Assembly (NCBI GenBank): GCA_002379985.1
Contig: DFVG01000039.1
Span: forward strand, 1 to 19,728
Length of the DNA stretch: 19,728 nucleotides
Source: Flavobacteriaceae bacterium UBA4166
GTDB lineage: Bacteria > Bacteroidota > Bacteroidia > Flavobacteriales > Flavobacteriaceae
Direction of reading: 5' to 3'
Below, in pieces: positions 7,038 through 13,450 of this stretch; position 1 is the first letter of the stretch, and the number at the start of each line of letters is the position of its first letter. The notes beneath the pieces are model-generated. The model ran no database searches. It had not been told where the DNA came from and saw nothing but the letters and a program-made list of their open reading frames with translations. The position numbers and the translations under genes were made by a program.

Positions 7038-8018
7038 TTATTGCAGATTTTTAATGATATTGTCAATCTCTGTTTTTGATTTCGGATTATAAACCTTGTT
7101 TTTGTAGAGATTATTTGCAGTTAACGCAACAGTATTCTTTGTGTAAAATAGACCTGTACTTTCGATAGATTTTGGATTCAAGTTGGTAAAGTAAGGTTTT
7201 AAGGTGTCTAACACATATCTAAACTGCGTAGTTTCGCATCCTAAGTAAATTGGTGTATTGATTTCTGAGAAATCCTTTGCGGTCATCAATGCAGTAAAAT
7301 CCTCGAGTTTAGTTCTTTGTTCGTCAATTAGGTCAATGTGTATTGTTAACTGCTTGAGAACTGATTCAAGCGTGTCCGTATTTCTGTCCTTAAATCCAAA
7401 AGAGACTTTTGGAACTGCCTGAGACTTTGTTTTTTGTTTCTTGCCATCTTTTTTATCGGTAGTAATTTTTGTTTCAGTAGTGGCAATTCGAATTATCTCT
7501 GGTTGGGCAAGGTTTTCTTGAAAGAAGTATTTGTATAGTTCATCTACTGAAAATTTGTCTTCATTACCGTATTGAGCATATCGTTCTTGTAATTCAAGGT
7601 AAAGCCATATCATATTCGCTTTTAAATATTGAATCACATAGGTGTCCTCGTTGCGGATGGACTCCCGAGAATGTTCGTACTTGTCAATGTAACTTTTTAC
7701 TCGCTCAAGATTAGAGTGATGCTGACTAAACAACCTTTTGTAGTTGAAAATGTGTTCCGGTTCGGTGGCATCTATAGGAAAGCTTGAAATTATCTCATTG
7801 AATTTTTTGTTGGCTTCCTTGTCTATTAAGTTCTTATAGTATTTGCGTTTATCGCCTAAAGCCCTTTCAGCAAACTCAATCGTAAAAAGTGGTGCTTCTT
7901 TATATTGAAATTTTAGGTTTTGATTGCGGACTAACTCTTTGAAATCTCTGTCTGGTCGATTATCCCTGTGAAGTCCTTTTGTAATTGATATAAGCGATGC
8001 GAAAACGTCTGTTATCAT
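7038..8018 (-). CDS. Unrecognised 326-aa protein coupled to the integrase
   Basis: I do not recognise a named domain. The protein is soluble in appearance, with no signal peptide or membrane segment. It has a charged helical N-terminal two thirds (for example YYKNLIDKEANKKFNEIISS, residues about 60-80), a lysine-rich linker around residues 185-200 (TTDKKDGKKQKTKSQ), and a C-terminal domain starting near LESVLKQLTIHIDLIDEQRT and containing IYLGCETTQFRYVLDTLKPYF. The start ATG overlaps the integrase stop (TAATG), so translation is coupled to the integrase. Its constant neighbour suggests a part in integration, excision or element regulation, but there is no direct evidence. A loose resemblance to element-regulator proteins such as RteC is only an impression. 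Confidence 0.8.
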   Translation of the reverse strand: MITDVFASLISITKGLHRDNRPDRDFKELVRNQNLKFQYKEAPLFTIEFAERALGDKRKYYKNLIDKEANKKFNEIISSFPIDATEPEHIFNYKRLFSQHHSNLERVKSYIDKYEHSRESIRNEDTYVIQYLKANMIWLYLELQERYAQYGNEDKFSVDELYKYFFQENLAQPEIIRIATTETKITTDKKDGKKQKTKSQAVPKVSFGFKDRNTDTLESVLKQLTIHIDLIDEQRTKLEDFTALMTAKDFSEINTPIYLGCETTQFRYVLDTLKPYFTNLNPKSIESTGLFYTKNTVALTANNLYKNKVYNPKSKTEIDNIIKNLQ

Positions 8019-9112
8019 TATAAATCAAGTTTAATACGGTTAGAGGCTTCACGTTTTTTATCATCGATAACCTTAGCATAAATCTGGGTAGTACGCAATT
8101 CTTTATGTCCTAATAGCTTTGAAACCGTATAAATATCAGTACCTAAAGTCAGTTGTAATGTGGCGTAGGTATGACGTGCGCAATGGAACGTTATTGTTTT
8201 GCTTATTCCTGCATTCATCATCCATTGCTGTAGCTTTAAGTTAGTCCAGGCACTATAATGTAAGCCAGGTAATACTAAATCATCATCCTTGCCGCGTTCG
8301 CCTAACAATTCAACTGCTTGGTCTGAAATGGGAAGTGTCTCCGCACCTTTGGTTTTCTTCTGTCTGAATCTCACATAATATCCTCTTTCCTTGGAATGCT
8401 GTACTTCTGACCATTTCATTTTCTCAATATCTGACCAGCGTAAGCCAGTCAGCGCAGAGAAAATGAATGCTTTTTTGAGTTGTGGTAGTTCACATTCGGT
8501 ATTTACTGCTTTTTGAAGTTCTTCCAGCGTGAGGAACTCGCGCTGTGGTTCGCCTTGTTTAAAGTGCGAAACACCATTTGCAGGATTAGATTTTAAAATT
8601 CCATCTGCAACCGCTTGTTTTAAAGCTGCGGTAAACTTGCCATAATAAGAATACTTAGAATTTTGAGATAGCGGTTTGTTTGCTCTACCGATTGCTTTTT
8701 TGTCCAGATAGTCTTTAAAGCCCTCTACAAACTCTTTATCAAGGTCTTGAAAGGTAATGTCTGTTGGTCGATACGCCTTGAAGTGTTTTAGCATACTGTA
8801 CCAGTTGCCATAGTTGCCTGAACTGGTATTTTTCTTTTCTGCAAGAGCGGTTATATAAGTCGTGAAACTGCCTTTAAGTTTCTCTATATCATTAAATCCA
8901 TATTGACCTTGTTGGATTTCAACTTGACGTTGCGCCCAGATAGTTTCTGCTAACTCGCGTGTTTTCTTGTTAACGGTGCGCTCATTTTTCGTTTTCGGAT
9001 TCTGAATGAGATACAAGCTGAGGTACTCAGTCTTGCGTTTGCCTTTATTGTAGTAGTCGAGGTATAAGGCTATTTTTCCGTTTTTCTTGCGTTCTCTGAG
9101 TGTGACTTTCAT
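8018..9112 (-). CDS. Tyrosine site-specific recombinase (integrase)
   Basis: The 364-residue protein has the three-part layout of phage-type integrases. Residues 1-60 are an arm-binding domain (LRERKKNGKIALYLDY), residues about 80-185 a SAM-like core-binding domain, and residues 190-355 the catalytic domain. Catalytic residues are visible: R225 in TGLRWSD, a lysine in the RQKKTKG beta-hairpin (252-255), H310 and R313 in HCARHTYAT, H336 in KLLGHKE, and the nucleophile Y345 in TTQIYAKV. All are present, so the enzyme should be active. The gene lies 7 bases downstream of the zinc-finger/HTH gene and about 600 bases from the mnmE stop, which it presumably uses as attachment site. Arm-type binding sites are expected among the repeats at 9491-9642. 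This class of Bacteroidota integrase drives both integration and, with a directionality factor, excision. Confidence 0.95.
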   Translation of the reverse strand: MKVTLRERKKNGKIALYLDYYNKGKRKTEYLSLYLIQNPKTKNERTVNKKTRELAETIWAQRQVEIQQGQYGFNDIEKLKGSFTTYITALAEKKNTSSGNYGNWYSMLKHFKAYRPTDITFQDLDKEFVEGFKDYLDKKAIGRANKPLSQNSKYSYYGKFTAALKQAVADGILKSNPANGVSHFKQGEPQREFLTLEELQKAVNTECELPQLKKAFIFSALTGLRWSDIEKMKWSEVQHSKERGYYVRFRQKKTKGAETLPISDQAVELLGERGKDDDLVLPGLHYSAWTNLKLQQWMMNAGISKTITFHCARHTYATLQLTLGTDIYTVSKLLGHKELRTTQIYAKVIDDKKREASNRIKLDL

Positions 9113-9119
9113 AAGGCTA

Positions 9120-9488
9120 CTAATTAAAAAGGTTTTCTATCTGGTGACGGGCAACAATATGTTTTCTGCCAAATGGCACAGCTTTAAGCTGGCCACGCTT
9201 AATCATTCTTTGAATGGTCCATCTGCTAACACCTATCAGTTTAGATGCATCGGTGATGCTTAAAAAATCCTTGTTGGATAAACTGTCTGCTGAAACTGTT
9301 ATGGAATCCTGTGCTTCTTGATTTGCTTTAGTTTCTTGAAGCGCAGCATCAACTTTCTCTTTTCTCTTTCGTGCCTTGTAAGCTTTCTTAGCACAACTGT
9401 CGCCACAGTATTTGGTTACGGTTGTACGTGCTGTAAAGAGATTACCGCAATGCTGACAGGTTTTTGGGATGTAAAGATTACTGCTCAT
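9120..9488 (-). CDS. Zinc-finger plus HTH_17 excisionase-like protein
   Basis: I choose the ATG at 9488 (122 residues). The frame is open to 9596, but the extension crosses a tandem repeat array and adds no recognisable sequence. Residues 11-32 hold a C-x2-C-x13-C-x3-C zinc-ribbon motif (C11, C14, C28, C32). A basic stretch (KKAYKARKRKEK, 34-45) and a polar linker follow. Residues 75-115 form an excisionase-type winged helix (FLSITDASKLIGVSRWTIQR then GRKHIVARHQIENL). It is the first gene of the integrase operon and is preceded by a 10-bp-period repeat array that ends two bases before the ATG, a natural binding site for its own HTH. It may act as directionality factor and autorepressor; both roles are inferred. 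Confidence 0.85.
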   Translation of the reverse strand: MSSNLYIPKTCQHCGNLFTARTTVTKYCGDSCAKKAYKARKRKEKVDAALQETKANQEAQDSITVSADSLSNKDFLSITDASKLIGVSRWTIQRMIKRGQLKAVPFGRKHIVARHQIENLFN

Positions 9489-9490
9489 AA

Positions 9491-9540
9491 ATGGTGCATT
9501 ATGTAGCGTTATGGTGCAACGTGGGGCAATATGGTGCATC
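9491..9540. repeat. Five tandem 10-bp units, consensus ATGGTGCAAT
   Basis: Units begin at 9491 (ATGGTGCATT), 9501 (ATGTAGCGTT), 9511 (ATGGTGCAAC), 9521 (GTGGGGCAAT) and 9531 (ATGGTGCATC). Units 1, 3 and 5 share an identical ATGGTGCA, exactly 20 bp apart; units 2 and 4 are degenerate. A 10-bp period puts every unit on the same face of the helix, as expected for cooperative protein binding. The array lies in the 5' leader of the zinc-finger/HTH gene, between its predicted promoter and its start codon, and about 170-230 bp from the proposed crossover site. Confidence 0.8.
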
Positions 9541-9570
9541 ATTTCGCCTTGTTTCCTAAACCTGATAATT

Positions 9571-9642
9571 GGGCAACAAATACCTTTAGCAGGCAACAGA
9601 TATACAACAAATATAGCTTAAAAAAAGCAAAAGGGCAACAAA
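9571..9642. repeat. GGCAACA direct repeats, candidate integrase arm sites
   Basis: GGCAACA occurs at 9572-9578, 9592-9598 and 9634-9640, with a weaker TACAACA at 9603-9609. The first two are 20 bp apart and the second and third 42 bp apart, close to whole helical turns. The third copy overlaps the predicted -33 element of the integrase-operon promoter, so binding could both assemble a recombination complex and repress transcription. Assignment to the integrase arm domain is inference from position. Confidence 0.5.
9608..9638 (-). promoter_or_regulatory. Predicted Bacteroidota promoter for the integrase operon
   Basis: On the minus strand TTG (9638-9636) is followed after 20 bases by TATATTTG (9615-9608). 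This fits the Bacteroidota -33 TTTG / -7 TAnnTTTG pattern in sequence and spacing. Transcription would start near 9600 and leave a leader of about 110 nt that includes the 10-bp repeat array. Confidence 0.6.
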
Positions 9643-9701
9643 AAAGAAGTAATAAATAACACGTAATCCCTTGTATAACAATGAAAAGCTAACAAAAGGA
9701 A

Positions 9702-9725
9702 AAGTAATTACTTCCCGATACAGAA
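9702..9725. other. Putative attachment site at the mnmE 3' end
   Basis: The last 18 bases of mnmE, TTCTGTATCGGGAAGTAA on its coding strand (9725-9708), differ by one base from the 18-bp attB that I recall for Salmonella Genomic Island 1 in trmE (TTCTGTATTGGGAAGTAA). The sequence encodes the invariant C-terminus FCIGK plus stop. A 12-bp perfect palindrome AAGTAATTACTT (9702-9713) spans the stop codon and the first element bases. An island with a nearby co-oriented integrase abuts this site. The partner site would lie beyond the left edge; I found no second copy inside the window. Confidence 0.65.
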
Positions 9726-11102
9726 ATTGGCGAAGATATTTCCCAAGAGCTCATCATTTGTGATCTCGCCTGTAATTTCTCCGAAGTGATACAACGCTTG
9801 TCGAATGTCTATCGCCAGCAAGTCGCTTGAGAGTCCGCGATCGAGTCCGTTTTGAACGTTTTTGATTTCTTCCAGTGCTTTTAACAAAGAATCGTAATGT
9901 CGCGTATTGGTCACAATCGTTTCATTATTTCGCAAGGCGCCCGTATTCACAAAATCGAGTAGGGAAGAGGTCAAAGTTTCCACACCAGTACCATCCTTTG
10001 CAGAGACCAATAAGGCATTTGGTAAGGTTTTCGTAATGTCTTGTAGTTCTTCTTCGGAAAGTTGATCGACTTTATTAGCAATGACCATCAAAGGTTTCTG
10101 TGGATATTTTTCTTTTATTTTAGTTACTTCGGAAGCAATCATCTCCAAACGCGAGGCACGAAGCGCTTCAAAGGTATCCAAGAGATAAATGACCACTTGC
10201 GCTTGTTCGATCTTCTGAAAGGTTTTCTTGATTCCCAAACCTTCTATCGTATCTGAGGTGTCTCTTATTCCGGCGGTATCGATAAAGCGAAAACCGATTC
10301 CACCTAATGTGATTTCATCTTCAATGGTATCGCGCGTGGTACCGGCGATATCACTTACAATGGCGCGTTCTTCGTTCAACAGCGTGTTGAGCAAAGTCGA
10401 CTTCCCTACGTTGGGTTCTCCTACGATGGCAACAGGAATACCGTTCTTCAACACATTACCGGTCGCAAAAGAGTCGATCAAACGTTTCAGTACTTGGGTA
10501 ATTCTGGTAAGTAAGTTTCTAAACTCTTCGCGATTGGCGAATTCCACATCTTCTTCAGAAAAATCTAATTCTAGTTCAATTAAAGAAGCAAAATTGAGCA
10601 GTTCTTGTCGAAGCTGTTCGATCTCATTGGAAAAACCTCCACGCATCTGTTGGATCGCCAATTGATGAGATGCCTCGCTGTCACTTGATATGAGGTCTGC
10701 TACCGCTTCGGCCTGACTCAAATCCATTTTTCCGTGCAAGAAGGCACGTAGTGTAAACTCTCCAGCCTGCGCCATGCGCGCTCCTTTCCGCAGCACTAAT
10801 TGAATGATCTCTTGTTGGATAAACGGACTCCCATGACAGGATAATTCTACCACATCTTCACCCGTATAACTTTTGGGGTTTTTAAAGAGGGTCGCAAGCA
10901 CCTCGTCTATGAGTCGGTTGCCGTCTTTAATATGACCCAAATGAACTGTATGACTTTCTTGTTCCGCCAATACCTTTCCGCTCACCGAATCAAAAATATC
11001 CGACGCAATGGAAATTGCTTCGGGCCCTGAGAGTCGTACAACTGCGATGGCACCTGCTCCGGAAGGCGTTGCTAATGCGACAATAGTATCATTTGTTATC
11101 AT
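9708..11102 (-). CDS. mnmE: tRNA-modification GTPase MnmE (TrmE)
   Basis: With the ATG at 11102 the protein is 464 residues, the usual length; an upstream TTG in frame adds five residues without homology. Residues 1-120 form the TrmE N-terminal (folate-binding) domain, and a G domain is inserted in the helical part: G1 GEPNVGKS (228-235), G2 GTTRDT (254-259), G3 DTAG (275-278), G4 NKVD (343-346). The C-terminus is the invariant FCIGK with C461. With MnmG it installs the aminomethyl-type modification at U34 of certain tRNAs. The 3' end is intact although an island is inserted directly after it, as expected when an integrase regenerates the gene end. A TACTTTTG box ends four bases before the ATG, so the mRNA may have almost no leader. 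No terminator is visible between this stop and the island genes. Confidence 0.98.
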   Translation of the reverse strand: MITNDTIVALATPSGAGAIAVVRLSGPEAISIASDIFDSVSGKVLAEQESHTVHLGHIKDGNRLIDEVLATLFKNPKSYTGEDVVELSCHGSPFIQQEIIQLVLRKGARMAQAGEFTLRAFLHGKMDLSQAEAVADLISSDSEASHQLAIQQMRGGFSNEIEQLRQELLNFASLIELELDFSEEDVEFANREEFRNLLTRITQVLKRLIDSFATGNVLKNGIPVAIVGEPNVGKSTLLNTLLNEERAIVSDIAGTTRDTIEDEITLGGIGFRFIDTAGIRDTSDTIEGLGIKKTFQKIEQAQVVIYLLDTFEALRASRLEMIASEVTKIKEKYPQKPLMVIANKVDQLSEEELQDITKTLPNALLVSAKDGTGVETLTSSLLDFVNTGALRNNETIVTNTRHYDSLLKALEEIKNVQNGLDRGLSSDLLAIDIRQALYHFGEITGEITNDELLGNIFANFCIGK

Positions 11103-11146
11103 ACGGCAAAAGTACAAATAAACAGGCAGTGAATTTTATTTCGATA

Positions 11147-13450
11147 TCACAGAATCGTGTAAGTGAGACTGCAACTTCCGTAATAATTAATAGGCGGACC
11201 AGGATAAAAGTAACGCGGTTCGTTATTTCCAAAAGCCGAAGCATTGATTAGAATAGAAGATGCGTAACGTACATCAGCCACATTATTGATGCCGGCTGAC
11301 AGAAGAACTTTTATGTTTTCAAAGATTGTTTTTTCGTAACCGGCCTTTAGGTTGACAATGCTAAAAGGGTCACTATACAGCGAATTCGTGTCGGTAATGG
11401 GTTGTGTACCCACATGCAATAGATTTCCCAAAAGGTAATATCTTGAACGATGTTGAAGTTTTAGTCCGAGGGCTATTTTTTTATCAGGCACGCCGGTGAG
11501 ATCATTCCCTGAGAAATCTTCATCACCGTCAACAAAATCAATGAATTTATGAAAATTGAATTCGGCCGTTCCGTAGGCACTTACTACGATATTGGTAAAA
11601 AGTTCTGAAGCATAATTAGCTCCCAATTCTATTCCACGATTGTGGGTTTTCCCTGCATTTCTCCCTACAAATTGATCATTTCCCACACGTTCGGCTACTA
11701 TAAGATCATCAATAGAAAGTAGATAGGCTGCCGCTCGCACTTCCAACGCTCTATTGAACATAGATGTAGTGGCTCCCAATTCATAGTTCCAGCCTATTTC
11801 AGGACCTATTTCTGGGTTTACTACGCCTTCTGGGGTTAGGGTTTCTGCAACACTGGGATAATTAAACCCTCTGCTCACGTTCCCGTAGAGCGTCCAATAG
11901 ATGGTAGGTTGATATAGCAGATTAAAGTTAGGGGCCACAATCGTACTAAAATCTCTATCTGCCCTAATGTTTGCAGCACCGGAATTGAACCGATCCCTGA
12001 GTTGGTAATTCGTCGTATTGACATTGACGCCTACTTCCGTTTTCCATTGATTTGATAATGGGATAATAGTAGTTGCAAATACATTGAGTTGTCTTCTTTT
12101 TTCTACGTTATGACTTAATAAACTTCCTTGTAAACTTCCGTTGCCATTGTTTTCTTCATATAGATTTTCAAACATGCTACCTTTGTAATCGTCTTGGTAT
12201 AGCTCGCCACCAAAACTTAGTGATGCCTTATTTTGTAGCAGAGTATACTGCTTCGCAAAAATGGAACGAATGCCATAGCTATGCGTATATTCTTCTAAAA
12301 TATTGAACGGGCGCGGCTCATAATGATCTAAATAGGTGTAGAAAATACTAGTCGTGTTGTTGAAGGTGTTTGAAATCTGACTCTCCAAACTAAAACCTGT
12401 CAAGGTTTTCCGATTATCTTCAAATCCTTGCGCCTGTGCCCAAGTAAACGCAGCTTGTGTAGGATCTTCCTGAAAGGCCATTCGACCTAATGAACTGGGA
12501 ATTTGCGTGACATTATTAGTATGTCGTACTAACATCCCCAAACGGAAAACATCACTTAGGTTAAAGCGCGCAGATAAAAGATAATTATTGCGATTATAGA
12601 AGTTATTATCTCTAAAGCCGTCCACTTGCAGATGATCGTAGTTCGCAAACACCGACACATCCTTTTGTTTCACTAGAGCTGCGGTACTGTTTTTGAGCAA
12701 TCCAAATGAGCCCACAGTGAATGCATTGGTGACTTCGGCAGTATTCTCTACTGGGTCTTTAGTCGCCAAGATCAAGGTGCCCCCTAAATTGGTACCATAT
12801 TGTGTTGCTTTAGGACCTTTAACCACTTCCAAGGTTGCGAGTGCATTGGTGTCATAGCTGTCAATTTCAGTAGTTCCTGATCCGTTCGTGATGGGAATTC
12901 CATTAAAATAAGCACGAATTTTATTAGTTCCGAATAAGGTGCGGGAGCCTACGCCACGAATTGTAATTCGATTGGTGTTAATAGCTCCATTTTGAATATA
13001 CACACCTTCGTTCTGGTTCATGGCATCGACCACATCTATGGGGTCAAATCTTTGTAGGTCAGCTTCGGTTACAGTTTGCGTAGGAATTAGTACGCCACTT
13101 TTTTTGTCAAATACAGAAGCCAATACCACCGCAGACAATTCATTTGATTCAGAAATTTTATCAAGCAGGAACACTTGCTCGTTTTCTGAAAGGATAACGT
13201 CCATTACAAAATAACCAGGATGAGATAGCGTAATGGGTACCGGCAGCCGGAATTGTTCGGGTAGTTGAAACGTTCCGTTGCTATTGGTAAAAGCAACCTC
13301 TGAACCTTTATGAAGTATCGTCACTCCGGAAACAGGAATTTCATCTCTATCTAGAACACTTCCGGAAACTTGTGCCTGTCCATAAAAAAATACGGTCAAA
13401 CATATGACCGTACTTAGTATTTTAAATTTTTTCTGGATGTTACTGTACAT
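11147..13450 (-). CDS. TonB-dependent outer-membrane receptor with carboxypeptidase-regulatory domain
   Basis: The ATG at 13450 gives 767 residues with a signal peptide (FKILSTVICLTVFFYGQAQ); an earlier in-frame start would lie inside the upstream gene. Residues about 27-105 form the carboxypeptidase-D regulatory-like domain common in Bacteroidota receptors. Residues about 120-230 form the plug (DVVDAMNQNEGVYIQ, ITIRGVGSRTLFGTNKI, LEVVKGPKATQYG), and the rest a 22-strand type beta-barrel. No SusD partner is next to it, so it is unlikely to be a classical glycan SusCD pair. The start overlaps the stop of the PQQ-type dehydrogenase gene by 11 bases, so the two form an operon. Uptake of PQQ or of a dehydrogenase substrate is a hypothesis; iron-chelate uptake is the usual default guess. 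Confidence 0.9.
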   Translation of the reverse strand: MYSNIQKKFKILSTVICLTVFFYGQAQVSGSVLDRDEIPVSGVTILHKGSEVAFTNSNGTFQLPEQFRLPVPITLSHPGYFVMDVILSENEQVFLLDKISESNELSAVVLASVFDKKSGVLIPTQTVTEADLQRFDPIDVVDAMNQNEGVYIQNGAINTNRITIRGVGSRTLFGTNKIRAYFNGIPITNGSGTTEIDSYDTNALATLEVVKGPKATQYGTNLGGTLILATKDPVENTAEVTNAFTVGSFGLLKNSTAALVKQKDVSVFANYDHLQVDGFRDNNFYNRNNYLLSARFNLSDVFRLGMLVRHTNNVTQIPSSLGRMAFQEDPTQAAFTWAQAQGFEDNRKTLTGFSLESQISNTFNNTTSIFYTYLDHYEPRPFNILEEYTHSYGIRSIFAKQYTLLQNKASLSFGGELYQDDYKGSMFENLYEENNGNGSLQGSLLSHNVEKRRQLNVFATTIIPLSNQWKTEVGVNVNTTNYQLRDRFNSGAANIRADRDFSTIVAPNFNLLYQPTIYWTLYGNVSRGFNYPSVAETLTPEGVVNPEIGPEIGWNYELGATTSMFNRALEVRAAAYLLSIDDLIVAERVGNDQFVGRNAGKTHNRGIELGANYASELFTNIVVSAYGTAEFNFHKFIDFVDGDEDFSGNDLTGVPDKKIALGLKLQHRSRYYLLGNLLHVGTQPITDTNSLYSDPFSIVNLKAGYEKTIFENIKVLLSAGINNVADVRYASSILINASAFGNNEPRYFYPGPPINYYGSCSLTYTIL

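Larger units (their letters stand above)
1..9707. mobile_element. Integrated island (partial) at the 3' end of mnmE
   Basis: The stretch starts directly after the mnmE stop codon and contains, in order, a zinc-finger/HTH protein, a tyrosine integrase, an unknown protein, two excisionase-type HTH proteins, a primase-type protein, a PriCT-2/DUF3987 protein and a restriction-modification operon. This is a typical Bacteroidota integrative-element layout (integration and replication module, then cargo). The integrase sits next to the chromosomal gene, as usual for site-specific islands. Base composition is lower in GC than in the flanking chromosome, most clearly in the restriction-modification part. 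The far end lies left of the window, so the total length, second attachment site and any mobilisation genes are unknown. No relaxase, coupling protein or phage structural gene is visible. The right boundary is inferred from the att-like sequence at 9708-9725. Confidence 0.85.

Noticed and set aside
8321..8338. GTCTGAAATGGGAAGTGT, a partial match to the mnmE att sequence
   Set aside because: It shares only GGGAAGT and a few scattered bases, lies inside the integrase catalytic domain (coding LPISD), and has no boundary features.
9489..9596. 36-residue N-terminal extension of the zinc-finger/HTH gene
   Set aside because: The extension translates the 10-bp repeat array and has no family-like sequence; the ATG at 9488 directly precedes the zinc ribbon.
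9597..9707. tRNA gene as the integration target
   Set aside because: No tRNA-like cloverleaf is seen at the junction; the flanking gene is mnmE.
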